From NCBI RefSeq assembly GCF_014857905.1, contig NZ_JACYXE010000006.1, forward strand, positions 186,001 through 250,000: a DNA stretch of 64,000 bases, in the 5' to 3' direction. Below, in pieces: positions 1 through 7,763 of this stretch; the stretch's first letter is position 1; each line of letters starts with the position of its first letter. The notes beneath the pieces were generated by a model. That model had not been told where the DNA came from. It saw only the letters and a list, made by a program, of their open reading frames with translations, and did no database searches. Both the position numbers and the translations under genes were made by a program. Origin of the DNA: Agilicoccus flavus (lineage in GTDB: Bacteria > Actinomycetota > Actinomycetes > Actinomycetales > Dermatophilaceae).

Positions 1-963
1 GCCGTCGGGTGGATCCTCGCGGCGCTCATCGGCTTCCTCGTCGTGCCCTCGAGCCCGGACGGGTGGCGGTGGGCGCTCGCCGTCGGCATCGTCCCCACCC
101 TCTACGCGGTCGTCGTCCGCTTCGGCCTGCCCGAGTCGGTCCGTTTCCTCGAGTCCAAGGGCCGTCACGACGAGGCCGAGGCGGCCGTCCGCTCCTTCGA
201 GGACAGCCCGGCCTGGCGGGCCTCCGCCCGGGCGGGGGAGGAGCCCGCGGGCGCGCACCGAACGGCCGCCGCCGCTGAGGGCGTCCGGTCCGTCGAGGGC
301 GTCCGGTCCGCCGAGGCTGCCGGGCTCGGCGCGCACGAGGTCGAGCTCGACGACGCGTCGGGGGCAGCGCGCCCGGGCCTGTGGTCGAGGGCGTTCCGCC
401 GCCGCACCACCGCCCTGTGGACCGTCTGGTTCCTCGTCAACTTCTCCTACTACGGCGCCTTCATCTGGCTGCCGACCCTCATCGCCAAGCAGGGCTTCCC
501 CGTCGTCAAGTCCTTCGAGTACACCCTGCTCATCACGCTCGCCCAGCTGCCCGGTTACGCGCTCGCGGCCTGGCTCATCGAGGTGTGGGGGCGCCGGGCG
601 ACCCTCGCCGTCTTCCTCGCGGGGTCGGCCCTCTCCGCGGGCGCGTTCGGGCTCGCGCAGGGCGCCACCTGGCTCGTCGTCACGGGCGCCTGCCTGTCGT
701 TCTTCAACCTCGGGGCCTGGGGCGCCCTGTACGCCGTCTCGCCCGAGATCTACCCCACGTCGATCCGGGCGACCGGCACCGGCGCCGCGGCCGCGTTCGG
801 CCGGATCGCGAGCATCATCGCCCCGCTGTCGGTCCCGGTGTTCCTCGGCTGGGGCGGCCAGCCCTTCGTCTTCGCCGTCTTCGGGATCGCGTTCGCCGTC
901 GCCGCGCTCGCGGCCCTCTTCCTCCCGGAGCAGACGGACGTCTCCCTCGACGCCGTCACCTGA
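1..963 (+). CDS. MFS transporter, C-terminal part (5' end outside window)
   Basis: The reading frame is open from the first base of the window to a TGA at 961-963, so the start and N-terminal half lie upstream. It is a polytopic major facilitator protein. The end of the N-terminal bundle is followed by a PESVRFLESKGRHDEAEAAV stretch typical of the sugar/aromatic-acid porter branch. Next comes a hydrophilic central loop of about 70 residues, then six hydrophobic segments with a GRRA-type cytoplasmic loop motif (near 589-600) and a PEIYPTSIRATG motif (748-780). The PEIYPTSIRA motif is characteristic of the sugar/metabolite:H+ symporters. The substrate cannot be deduced. Confidence 0.85.
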   Translation, partial: AVGWILAALIGFLVVPSSPDGWRWALAVGIVPTLYAVVVRFGLPESVRFLESKGRHDEAEAAVRSFEDSPAWRASARAGEEPAGAHRTAAAAEGVRSVEGVRSAEAAGLGAHEVELDDASGAARPGLWSRAFRRRTTALWTVWFLVNFSYYGAFIWLPTLIAKQGFPVVKSFEYTLLITLAQLPGYALAAWLIEVWGRRATLAVFLAGSALSAGAFGLAQGATWLVVTGACLSFFNLGAWGALYAVSPEIYPTSIRATGTGAAAAFGRIASIIAPLSVPVFLGWGGQPFVFAVFGIAFAVAALAALFLPEQTDVSLDAVT

Positions 964-1105
964 GCCCCCCGCCCTCGGTGGACCGGCTCGCGCGACCGTC
1001 GTGCCGCTCTCGGGCCGACCTGGCAGACTCGCGCCCGGACCGCGTCTGCACCCGACGCCGGCCCCGGCGGCCGCGCCGAGACGATCGAATCCGCGAGAGG
1101 ACCCC

Positions 1106-1762
1106 ATGGCGACCCGAGCGACCCCCGACGACCCGACCCGCCGCGAGACCGGCACGAGCGCATCCTCCGTACCCGACGTGCCCGGGCCCCGCGCCCGCGG
1201 CCTCGGGGCCCGCGACCTCGCGTACGTGGCGACGTTCGCGGCGCTCATCGTCGTGCTCGGGCTGCCCGGGGCGATCTTCGCCTTCGGCAGCGGCGTCCCC
1301 ATCACCCTGCAGACGTTCGGCGTCATGCTCGCCGGGCTGATCCTCGGCGGTCGCCGCGGCGCGCTCGCCTGCCTGCTCGTCGTGGCGCTGTGCGCTCTCG
1401 GCCTGCCCGTCCTCGCGGGCGGGCGAGGGGGGTTGGGCGTGTTCGCCGGCCCCACGGTCGGCTTCCTGCTCGGATGGGTGCCCGGCGCGGCGGTCACCGG
1501 GTGGCTGGCCGCGAGGCGTGCTCCCGGGTTCTCGGTCCCGTGGGGGACCGCGGGGGCGCTGCTCGGGGGGATCGGCGTCGTGCACGCCCTCGGGGTCCTC
1601 GTCCTCGCCTGGCGCGCCCACCTGGCGCCGTCTGCGGCCCTGACGGCCGACCTCGTCTTCGTCCCCGGCGACCTCGTCAAGGCGGCGCTGGCGGTGGTCG
1701 TCGCGGCCGCGGTGCACCGGGCCGTGCCGGGGTTGCTGCCTCCGCGCGGGGCGCGGCCCTGA
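1106..1762 (+). CDS. bioY: Biotin transporter BioY (ECF S component)
   Basis: Substrate-binding membrane subunit of a biotin ECF importer. The 218-residue protein has a hydrophilic N-terminal tail of about 30 residues and then about six membrane segments. The conserved BioY stretch 'GSGVPITLQTFGVMLAG' lies near residues 60-77 and a C-terminal 'PGDLVKAALA' motif is present. I chose ATG 1106 because GAGAGG (1095-1100) precedes it at good spacing; an earlier in-frame start at 1001 has no support. The ATPase and transmembrane partners follow immediately, so this is a dedicated bioYMN unit. Confidence 0.9.
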   Translation: MATRATPDDPTRRETGTSASSVPDVPGPRARGLGARDLAYVATFAALIVVLGLPGAIFAFGSGVPITLQTFGVMLAGLILGGRRGALACLLVVALCALGLPVLAGGRGGLGVFAGPTVGFLLGWVPGAAVTGWLAARRAPGFSVPWGTAGALLGGIGVVHALGVLVLAWRAHLAPSAALTADLVFVPGDLVKAALAVVVAAAVHRAVPGLLPPRGARP

Positions 1763-1790
1763 GCGCCCGACGTCGTCCCAGGCCGACCGG

Positions 1791-2477
1791 GTGATCACGT
1801 TCGACGGGGTCGGCCACCGGTTCGGTGACCGGACCGTGCTGCGCGGCATCGACCTCGACCTGAGGGAGAGGTTCGTCGGCGTGGTCGGCGCCAACGGATC
1901 CGGGAAGTCGACGCTGGCGCGGTGCGTCAACGGGCTCGTCCGGCCGACGTCGGGGCGGGTCGTCGTCGACGGCCTGGACGTCGGGCGGCAGACCGCCCGG
2001 GTGCGCCGCCGCGTCGGCTTTGTCTTCCCCGACCCGGCCGCCCAGATCGTCATGCCGACCCCGGCCGAGGACGTCGCGTTCTCCCTGCGCCGGGCCGGAC
2101 TGAGCCGCTCGCAGACGACCGCCCGCGTCGAGGAGACCCTCGAGCGATTCGGCCTCGCCGGGCACGCCGACCATCCCGCGGGCCTGCTCTCGAGCGGCCA
2201 GCGCCAGCTCCTCGCCCTCGCGAGCATCCTCGTCACCGAACCCGACGTGCTCGTCTGCGACGAGCCGACGACGCTGCTCGACCTGCGCCACACCCGTCGT
2301 GTCGCCGCCCTCCTCCACGGCCTTCCCCAGCAGGTGCTCATGGTCACCCACGACCTCGAGCTGCTCGGCGGCCTCGAACGGGTGATCGTCGTCGACGAGG
2401 GGCGGGTCGTCGCCGACGGGGACGGACCCGCCGGCGTCGCCACGTACCGCGCGCTCATGGAGGCGGACGCGTGCTGA
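1791..2477 (+). CDS. bioM: Biotin ECF transporter ATPase BioM
   Basis: ABC ATPase that powers biotin uptake with BioY and BioN. Walker A GANGSGKS is at residues 33-40, an ECF-type Q-loop (FPDPAAQIVMPTPAEDV) near 79-95, the signature LSSGQ at 133-137 and Walker B VLVCDEP at 153-159 with catalytic E158. The D-loop and a switch histidine (MVTHD) follow. The length of 228 aa is usual for the family. The start is GTG, and the 3' end overlaps bioN by 7 bases, which implies coupled translation. Confidence 0.9.
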   Translation: MITFDGVGHRFGDRTVLRGIDLDLRERFVGVVGANGSGKSTLARCVNGLVRPTSGRVVVDGLDVGRQTARVRRRVGFVFPDPAAQIVMPTPAEDVAFSLRRAGLSRSQTTARVEETLERFGLAGHADHPAGLLSSGQRQLLALASILVTEPDVLVCDEPTTLLDLRHTRRVAALLHGLPQQVLMVTHDLELLGGLERVIVVDEGRVVADGDGPAGVATYRALMEADAC

Positions 2478-3082
2478 CCTCCCTCTACGTGCCCGGGCAC
2501 TCCTGGCTGCACCGGGCGCCGGTGGGGGGCAAGGTTCTCGGGCTGCTGGTCGCGACGACCCTGCTGCTCGCGTGGCGCGACCCCGCCGCGCCCGCGCTCG
2601 GGGCCGTCGTCGTCGCGGCGGTGCACCTCGGGGCGGGGCTGGGCGTCCGACGGCTCCTCGCCCAGGTGTGGGCGCTGCGGTGGGTCGTCGCCGTCCTGGC
2701 GGTTCTCCAGTGGTGGGCCGCGGGTCCGCGGGAGGCGGTGGTCGTCGTCGGCGGCCTCCTCGTCGCGATCCTGGCGGCCGGCGTCGTCACGGCGACGACG
2801 CGCATCGAGGCGATGATGGACGCGGTCGTCGGCGCCCTGGGACCCCTGCGCCGGGTCGGCGTCGACCCGGACCGGGTCGCGCTCGCACTCGGTCTGACGA
2901 TCCGGACCGTCCCGGCGTTGACCGGCATCGCCCGGGAGGTCGCCGACGCGCGGGCCGCCCGCGGGATGGGGCGTAGCCCCCGGGCGCTGCTCGTCCCGCT
3001 CGTCGTGCGCGCCGTCCGCCACGCCGACGCCGTCGGCGACGCGCTCGTCGCGCGGGGTGTGGACGACGGGCCGGGGGAGTGA
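2471..3082 (+). CDS. bioN: Biotin ECF transporter transmembrane subunit BioN
   Basis: EcfT-type integral membrane coupling subunit of 203 aa with about four to five hydrophobic segments. The C-terminal cytoplasmic part has the two Ala-Arg-Gly coupling motifs of EcfT proteins (ADARAARGMG and DALVARGVD). The GTG start at 2471 lies inside the end of bioM. The protein is short compared with many EcfT proteins, as is usual for BioN. Confidence 0.88.
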   Translation: MLTSLYVPGHSWLHRAPVGGKVLGLLVATTLLLAWRDPAAPALGAVVVAAVHLGAGLGVRRLLAQVWALRWVVAVLAVLQWWAAGPREAVVVVGGLLVAILAAGVVTATTRIEAMMDAVVGALGPLRRVGVDPDRVALALGLTIRTVPALTGIAREVADARAARGMGRSPRALLVPLVVRAVRHADAVGDALVARGVDDGPGE

Positions 3083-3122
3083 ACGCGGTCGTCCACGAGG
3101 GACGATGCGCACGTCCGGATTT

Positions 3123-3150
3123 TTGTCGACCGGCCCCCAACGTGTATGTT
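3123..3150 (+). promoter_or_regulatory. Probable promoter of tRNA-Thr/tRNA-Met/rpmG
   Basis: TTGTCG (3123-3128), a 16-base spacer and TATGTT (3145-3150) resemble a housekeeping sigma promoter. They sit in the only T-rich patch of this region, about 40 bases upstream of the tRNA-Thr gene. Confidence 0.55.
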
Positions 3151-3191
3151 TTTCCCTGCGTGTCCGGCGCGTTCGTGCCCCGGGCAGGTAG

Positions 3192-3264
3192 GCCCCGATA
3201 GCTCAGTCGGCAGAGCGTCTCCATGGTAAGGAGAAGGTCTAGGGTTCGATTCCCTATCGGGGCT
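3192..3264 (+). tRNA. tRNA-Thr (anticodon GGT)
   Basis: The cloverleaf folds completely. The acceptor GCCCCGA (3192-3198) pairs with TCGGGGC (3257-3263). The D-arm is GCTC/GAGC. The anticodon stem TCTCC/GGAGA encloses ATGGTAA with anticodon GGT at 3225-3227. The T-arm is TAGGG/CCCTA around TTCGATT. The discriminator is T and no 3' CCA is encoded. It lies with tRNA-Met and rpmG in the order usual for actinobacteria. Confidence 0.96.
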
Positions 3265-3328
3265 CCGGTGCTCGCCGGTCCTCCTCCCATCGACTCGTCG
3301 ACGTGGAGGACGGAGCGTGCCGACTCCC

Positions 3329-3405
3329 GGCGGGGTAGCTCAGGTGGTTAGAGCACACGACTCATAATCGTGGTGTCGCGGGTTCGAGTCCCGCCCTCGC
3401 TACCA
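3329..3405 (+). tRNA. tRNA-Met (anticodon CAT), CCA encoded
   Basis: The cloverleaf has acceptor GGCGGGG (3329-3335) pairing with CCTCGCT (3395-3401) with two G-U pairs. The anticodon stem CACGA/TCGTG encloses CTCATAA with anticodon CAT, and the T-arm is GCGGG/CCCGC around TTCGAGT. Discriminator A is followed by a genomically encoded CCA (3403-3405), unlike the neighbouring tRNA-Thr. The paired acceptor end and its place beside rpmG fit elongator tRNA-Met rather than the initiator. Confidence 0.94.
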
Positions 3406-3512
3406 GCGCGTTCACGGATCCGTATCCGGGGCGCGTATCCTGGTCCGTCGAGGTCCCGCGCACGACGCGCCCCGGGCCGACCGCCGTCCGATCGTGAAAG
3501 TCAGGTAGCACC

Positions 3513-3683
3513 GTGGCCAGCAAGTCCAGCGACGTCCGCCCCAAGATCACGCTTGCGTGCGTGGACTGCAAGGACCGCAACTACATCACCAAGAAGAACC
3601 GCCGCAACGACCCCGACCGGCTCGAGCTGGCGAAGTTCTGCCCCAACTGCCGCAAGCAGACCCCGCACCGCGAGACGCGCTGA
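3513..3683 (+). CDS. rpmG: 50S ribosomal protein L33 (zinc-binding form)
   Basis: 56-residue large-subunit protein starting at GTG 3513 with a GTAG-rich upstream region. It retains both CxxC pairs (CVDC and CPNC), so this is the zinc-ribbon (C+) paralogue. The core sequence [18 protein letters not shown] is typical of L33. It is probably cotranscribed with the two upstream tRNAs and ends just before a strong inverted repeat. Confidence 0.95.
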   Translation: MASKSSDVRPKITLACVDCKDRNYITKKNRRNDPDRLELAKFCPNCRKQTPHRETR

Positions 3684-3685
3684 GT

Positions 3686-3741
3686 CCGCTGCGCAACGAA
3701 GGCCGTCACCCGGCAGGGTGACGGCCTTCGTTGCGCAGCGG
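3686..3741 (+). terminator. Perfect 26-bp hairpin after rpmG
   Basis: The arms 3686-3711 and 3716-3741 are perfectly complementary around a 4-base loop (GGCA). No T-tract follows, as is common for actinobacterial terminators. It separates rpmG from the nitrile hydratase genes and could act in both directions. Confidence 0.75.
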
Positions 3742-3760
3742 GACCGTCCCGGACCGGCCC

Positions 3761-3766
3761 TACACT
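3761..3766 (+). promoter_or_regulatory. Candidate leaderless -10 element of nthA
   Basis: TACACT ends 7 bases before the ATG of nthA (3774), which would put the transcription start on the start codon. No Shine-Dalgarno sequence precedes the ATG. This matches the TANNNT-N6/7-ATG layout of actinobacterial leaderless genes. I see no convincing -35. Confidence 0.5.
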
Positions 3767-3773
3767 GCGCAGG

Positions 3774-4466
3774 ATGAGCGAGCACGAGCACGACCACACG
3801 CACGGCAGCTCCCTGAGCGAGATGGACGCGCGGACGCGTGCGCTCGAGTCCCTGCTCGTCGAGGCCGGACTCGTGGATCCCGACGCGCTCGACGCGATCG
3901 TCGAGTACTACGAGCACGAGGTGGGGCCGCACCGCGGCGCCCGGGTCGTCGCCCTCGCCTGGACGGACGAGGCGTTCCGGGAACGGTTGCTCGCCGATGC
4001 GACCGCGGCCGTGGCGTCGCTGGGGTACGCCGGCCGCCAGGGCGAGCACCTGGTGGCGCTCGAATGCACCCCCGACCTGCACCACCTCGTCGTCTGCACG
4101 CTCTGCTCGTGCTATCCGTGGCCCGTCCTCGGCCTGCCGCCGGTCTGGTACAAGTCGCCGGCCTACCGCGCGAAGGCCGTCCGCGACCCCCGCGGGGTGC
4201 TCGCCGACGCCGGCGTGACACTGCCGGCGCACACGGCCGTCCGGGTGTGGGACTCGACCGCCGAGGTGCGCTATCTCGTCGTGCCGGTGCGACCCGCCGG
4301 GACCGACGGCTGGTCGGTCGAGGCGCTCGCGGACCTGGTGACGCGGGACGCGATGATCGGCATGAGCGTGGTCGACCTCCCTGCCGACCGCGTGGACGAC
4401 CCGAAGGACGCCCCGAAGGACGACCACGTCGCGGCGTCGTCGGCGCCCACGGCGACGGAGGGCTGA
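3774..4466 (+). CDS. nthA: Nitrile hydratase alpha subunit, cobalt type
   Basis: Catalytic subunit that hydrates nitriles to amides. The metal-binding motif is C108-T-L-C111-S-C113, followed by [15 protein letters not shown]. Threonine in CTLCSC is the hallmark of the non-corrin cobalt class, whereas iron enzymes have serine. In the family two of the three cysteines are oxidised to sulfinate and sulfenate. The 230-aa length is a little longer than usual: a His-rich N-terminus (four His in residues 4-10) and an acidic C-terminal tail are extra. The beta subunit and accessory protein follow directly. Thiocyanate hydrolase gamma shares the motif, but the adjacent fused-length beta subunit favours nitrile hydratase. 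Confidence 0.93.
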   Translation: MSEHEHDHTHGSSLSEMDARTRALESLLVEAGLVDPDALDAIVEYYEHEVGPHRGARVVALAWTDEAFRERLLADATAAVASLGYAGRQGEHLVALECTPDLHHLVVCTLCSCYPWPVLGLPPVWYKSPAYRAKAVRDPRGVLADAGVTLPAHTAVRVWDSTAEVRYLVVPVRPAGTDGWSVEALADLVTRDAMIGMSVVDLPADRVDDPKDAPKDDHVAASSAPTATEG

Positions 4467-4469
4467 ACC

Positions 4470-5267
4470 GTGGACGGGGTGCACGACCTCGGTGGGATGC
4501 ACGGCTTCGGACCGGTCGTGCTGGAGGAGGCCGAACCCGTCTTCCACGCGGACTGGGAGCGCCGGGCCCTCGCGCTCACGCTGGCCACCGGCGCGCTCGG
4601 ACGGTGGACCATCGACCGCTCCCGCCACGTGCGGGAGTCGCTGCCGCCGGCGCTCTACCTGGGCAGCAGCTACTACGAGATCTGGCTGCGCGGACTCGAC
4701 CGGCTGCTCGCGGAGTCGGGACTCCTCGACACCGGCCGCGCCGCGGACATCGACGACGGGTTGCGCCCCGGCGCCGCCCCACCGGCGCCGGCGGCCGTGC
4801 CCTGGCCCACTCTGCGCGAGTCCCTCGAACGCGGCTCGCCCTACGATCGCGACGCCGACGCGCCGGCCCGGTTCGCGGTCGGTCGGCGGGTCCGCACGCT
4901 GGTCATGCACCCGAGCGGCCACACCCGGCTGCCGCGCTACGCCCGGGGCAAGGTCGGGCAGGTCGTGGCCGTCCGCGGCGCGCACGTCTTCCCCGACCGC
5001 AACGCCGCCCCCGACGCTGCGGGAGCGGCCCGAGGGTCGATCCGCGCTCAGGCACGGCCGACGTCGTCGCCGGAGTGGCTGTATACGGTCGCCTTCGACG
5101 GGCGGGAGCTGTTCGGCGCGGACGCGGACCCCACCGTGACGGTGACGATCGACGCCTTCGAGCCCTACCTGCGACCCGCCGACGCCGCCGATGTCACCGC
5201 CGACGCCACCGACCCCGCCGACGACGCCGACGCCGCGGACGACGTCGAGAACAGGGGGACGGCGTGA
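4470..5267 (+). CDS. nthB: Nitrile hydratase beta subunit
   Basis: Partner of the alpha subunit in the heterodimer. It begins with the diagnostic MDGVHDLGGMHGFGPV. It keeps the arginine that contacts the oxidised cysteines (SRHVRES, then the SSYYEIW substrate-pocket stretch) and the second conserved arginine in the C-terminal SH3-like barrel (RLPRYARGKVGQV). The 265-aa protein contains a low-complexity insertion near residues 165-200 and ends in an Asp/Ala-rich tail. The ATG lies 3 bases after the nthA stop. Confidence 0.92.
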   Translation: MDGVHDLGGMHGFGPVVLEEAEPVFHADWERRALALTLATGALGRWTIDRSRHVRESLPPALYLGSSYYEIWLRGLDRLLAESGLLDTGRAADIDDGLRPGAAPPAPAAVPWPTLRESLERGSPYDRDADAPARFAVGRRVRTLVMHPSGHTRLPRYARGKVGQVVAVRGAHVFPDRNAAPDAAGAARGSIRAQARPTSSPEWLYTVAFDGRELFGADADPTVTVTIDAFEPYLRPADAADVTADATDPADDADAADDVENRGTA

Positions 5268-5749
5268 CCGGCGGCGAGCCGCGCCCGCCGGGCCGTCCCG
5301 GGCCGCGGCGGGCCGTGGGCACCCCGCCGGGCCGGCTCACCCCACGCGACCTCCCGGACGTGGGCGTTCCGGTGCCGCGGGAGGAGGGGCCGCTGTTCTG
5401 CGAACCGTGGCAGGCGAGTGTGTTCGCGATAGCCGTCCACCTGGCCGACCGCGGGGTCCTCGCCTGGCCGCGCTTCGCCGCCGCCCTCGGTGCGCGGCTG
5501 GCCGACGAGCCGGACTACCACCGGGCTTGGGCGTCGGCGCTCGTCGACGTGTTGGCGGCCGACGGCGTCCTCACGCCGGCGCAGGTCGAGACGCGGGAGG
5601 GCCGTTGGCACGCCGCCGCCGCGGCCACCCCGCACGGGCAGCCGATCACCCTGCCCGAGAGCGGCGTGGACGCCTGCGCGCCCGGATCGGGCGGCACGGA
5701 CCGACGGTCGGGAGCCCGCCCCCGCCGTCGGCCGGCCGCCAGCACCTAG
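5264..5749 (+). CDS. Nitrile hydratase accessory (activator) protein
   Basis: Small P14K/NhlE-type maturation factor, thought to deliver cobalt and promote oxidation of the active-site cysteines. The family core 'PREEGPLFCEPWQASVFAIA' is at about residues 43-62, followed by a helical region resembling the N-terminal part of the beta subunit. The 161-aa protein has a Pro/Arg-rich N-terminus and a basic tail. GTG 5264 overlaps the nthB stop (GTGA), implying coupled translation. No amidase or cobalt transporter gene is adjacent. Confidence 0.85.
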   Translation: MTGGEPRPPGRPGPRRAVGTPPGRLTPRDLPDVGVPVPREEGPLFCEPWQASVFAIAVHLADRGVLAWPRFAAALGARLADEPDYHRAWASALVDVLAADGVLTPAQVETREGRWHAAAAATPHGQPITLPESGVDACAPGSGGTDRRSGARPRRRPAAST

Positions 5750-5752
5750 GGT
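5747..5752 (+). promoter_or_regulatory. Candidate leaderless -10 element of hadA
   Basis: TAGGGT, which overlaps the stop codon of the accessory gene, ends 6 bases before ATG 5759. There is no Shine-Dalgarno sequence, so a leaderless start for the dehydratase transcript is likely. Confidence 0.45.
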
Positions 5753-5758
5753 GTGCTC

Positions 5759-6208
5759 ATGCCTGTCAACACCTCGTTCGAAGGTCGGGTGCTGGAACCG
5801 GCCGGCACCTTCGTCGTCGGCCGGGAGAACGTCCGCGACTTCGCGCGCGCCCTCGGCACGAGCGACCCCCGGCACCACGACGTCGAGGCCGCCCGGGCCG
5901 CCGGCTACGCCGACCTCGTCGCCCCGCCGACGTACGCGGCCCAGATCTCCATGAACGCCGAGAAGGTGTTCTTCGACGACCCGGGGACGGGCGTCGACTG
6001 GGGCCGGGTCGTCCACGGGGAGCAGAAGTTCGTCTACGACCACCCGCTCGTCGCGGGTGACGAGATCCTCACGACCGTCCACGTCGACCGGATCCGCGAG
6101 GTCGGCGGCAACTCCCTCGTCACGACGCGCTGCGTCCTGACGACCGTGGACGGCGCGCCCCGGTGCCGGTCCGTGTCGAGCATCGTCGTGCGGGGGGAGC
6201 AGTCGTGA
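5759..6208 (+). CDS. MaoC-like dehydratase subunit (HadA-like, FAS1-like N-terminal domain)
   Basis: 149-aa hot-dog-fold protein of the HadA type, with the stretch ENVRDFARALGTSDPRHHDV and a conserved VAPPTYAAQI substrate-channel motif. In mycobacteria HadA is the substrate-binding half of the (3R)-hydroxyacyl-ACP dehydratase of fatty acid/mycolic acid elongation, paired with a catalytic HadB. The same pairing and the same chromosomal place (rpmG to secE) are seen here. HadC is absent. The start at ATG 5759 is supported by the -10 element. Confidence 0.82.
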   Translation: MPVNTSFEGRVLEPAGTFVVGRENVRDFARALGTSDPRHHDVEAARAAGYADLVAPPTYAAQISMNAEKVFFDDPGTGVDWGRVVHGEQKFVYDHPLVAGDEILTTVHVDRIREVGGNSLVTTRCVLTTVDGAPRCRSVSSIVVRGEQS

Positions 6209-6648
6209 CCGAGAACACCGTGCCCGGCCGCCGGGTCTTCGAGGGCATCGGGGTCGGCGAGCAGATCGGCGCCACCACGCTGGTCTTCGACCGCGCCCGC
6301 CTCGTCGCGTACGCCGCCGCGAGCGGCGACCGGAACCCCATCCACTGGTCCGACCCCGCCGCGAGAGCCGCCGGCCTGCCCGACGTCATCGCGCACGGCA
6401 TGCTGACGATGGGAGCCGCGCTCGACCTCGTCGTCGGCTGGGCCGGCGATCCGAGCGCGGTCCGCGAGTACGGCACGAAGTTCGTCGCCCCGGTCGTCGT
6501 GCCCGCCACGGGTCAGGTCGAGGTCGAGGTCGCGGGGGTTGTCCGCAAGGTCGACGAGGCGTCCCGGACCGTGACGGTCGAACTGGCGGTGACGCACGAC
6601 GGCGCCAAGGTCCTGTCACGGGCCCTCGCGACCGTGGAACTGCGCTGA
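6205..6648 (+). CDS. MaoC-like dehydratase, catalytic subunit (HadB-like)
   Basis: 147-aa hot-dog protein with the hydratase-2 motif ASGDRNPIHWSDPAA, giving catalytic D42 and H47. It would form a heterodimer with the preceding HadA-like protein and dehydrate (3R)-3-hydroxyacyl-ACP or -CoA. GTG 6205 overlaps the hadA stop, with a G-rich ribosome site (6191-6198). murB starts one base after its stop, so hadA-hadB-murB is probably one operon. Confidence 0.85.
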   Translation: MTENTVPGRRVFEGIGVGEQIGATTLVFDRARLVAYAAASGDRNPIHWSDPAARAAGLPDVIAHGMLTMGAALDLVVGWAGDPSAVREYGTKFVAPVVVPATGQVEVEVAGVVRKVDEASRTVTVELAVTHDGAKVLSRALATVELR

Positions 6649-6649
6649 C

Positions 6650-7735
6650 GTGCGCGTCGAGGAGAACGCCCCCCTGTCCGAGCGCACGACGATGCGCGTC
6701 GGCGGCCCGGCCGACCGGCTCGTCACCGCCGAGACGACCGACGAGCTCGTCGACGCGGTCCGTGAGGTCGACGACGCCGGCGAGCCCTTGCTGCTCGTCT
6801 CGGGTGGGTCGAACCTCGTGATCGCCGACGACGGGTTCCCCGGCTCCGTCGTGGCCGTGGCCACCCGCGGCATCCGCGTCGAGAGCTCCGACGCGTGCTC
6901 GGGGGCGACGGTCCGCGTCGCCGCCGGCGAGAACTGGGACGCCCTGTGCGCGCACGCCGTCGAGCAGGGGTGGGCGGGCATCGAGGCCCTCGCCGGCATC
7001 CCCGGTCTCGTCGGCGCGACGCCGGTGCAGAACGTGGGGGCGTACGGCCAGGAGGTGGCCCAGACGATCGCGCAGGTGCGCGTGTGGGACCGCCGCGAGG
7101 AGGCGGTGCGCACGTTCGCGAACGCCGACTGCGGATTCGCCTATCGGGACTCGCTGTTCAAGGCCTCGGCGCACGGTGGATCGCCGCGCTACGTGGTCCT
7201 CGAGGTCGTCTTCCAGTTCGAGCTCGCCGACCTCTCCCGCCCGATCGCCTACGCCGACCTGGCCCGCGGGCTGGAGGTGGAGGTGGGGGAGCGGGTGCCG
7301 CTGGCCGACGCCCGCGAGGCCGTCCTCGCGCAGCGCCGCCGCCGCGGCATGGTGCTCGACCCCGCCGACCACGACACGTGGAGCTGCGGGTCGTTCTTCA
7401 CCAACCCGATCCTCTCCCGAGGTCGCTTCGACGCGCTGCGGGCCCGCGTGGCCGCCCGCCTCGGGCCGGACGTCGAGCCGCCCGCCTTCCCGGGCGAGAA
7501 CGGCGCGGTGAAGACGAGCGCCGCGTGGCTCATCGACCGGGCCGGCTTCGCCAAGGGTCACGGGATGCCGGGCCCGGCCGCCCTCTCCACGAAGCACACC
7601 CTGGCCGTGACCAACCGGGGCTCGGCCCGCGCCACCGACGTCCTCGCCCTCGCCCGCGAGGTGCGCGGCGGGGTCCTCGACGCGTTCGGGGTCGAACTCG
7701 TCAACGAGCCGGTCCTCGTCGGCGCGACCCTGTAG
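6650..7735 (+). CDS. murB: UDP-N-acetylenolpyruvoylglucosamine reductase MurB
   Basis: Cytosolic flavoenzyme that reduces UDP-GlcNAc-enolpyruvate to UDP-MurNAc for peptidoglycan. The FAD-binding motif SGGSNLVIAD is at residues 51-60, IPGLVGATPVQNVGAYGQE near 117-135, YRDS arginine at 166, the proton-donor serine in SCGSFFTNP (S248) and a C-terminal glutamate in VNEPVLVG. At 361 aa it has the actinobacterial length. It starts with GTG and ends shortly before the convergent PTS genes. Confidence 0.95.
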   Translation: MRVEENAPLSERTTMRVGGPADRLVTAETTDELVDAVREVDDAGEPLLLVSGGSNLVIADDGFPGSVVAVATRGIRVESSDACSGATVRVAAGENWDALCAHAVEQGWAGIEALAGIPGLVGATPVQNVGAYGQEVAQTIAQVRVWDRREEAVRTFANADCGFAYRDSLFKASAHGGSPRYVVLEVVFQFELADLSRPIAYADLARGLEVEVGERVPLADAREAVLAQRRRRGMVLDPADHDTWSCGSFFTNPILSRGRFDALRARVAARLGPDVEPPAFPGENGAVKTSAAWLIDRAGFAKGHGMPGPAALSTKHTLAVTNRGSARATDVLALAREVRGGVLDAFGVELVNEPVLVGATL

Positions 7736-7763
7736 ACCTCGGAGCCGGCCGGGGCGACGGGCC

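Noticed and set aside
964-1105. Biotin-responsive operator upstream of bioY
   Set aside because: No recognisable BirA- or BioQ-type palindrome could be seen.
956-3112. Long minus-strand frame opposite bioYMN
   Set aside because: Low-complexity Arg/Asp/Pro translation with no family resemblance. The plus strand carries three clear biotin transporter genes with all catalytic motifs.
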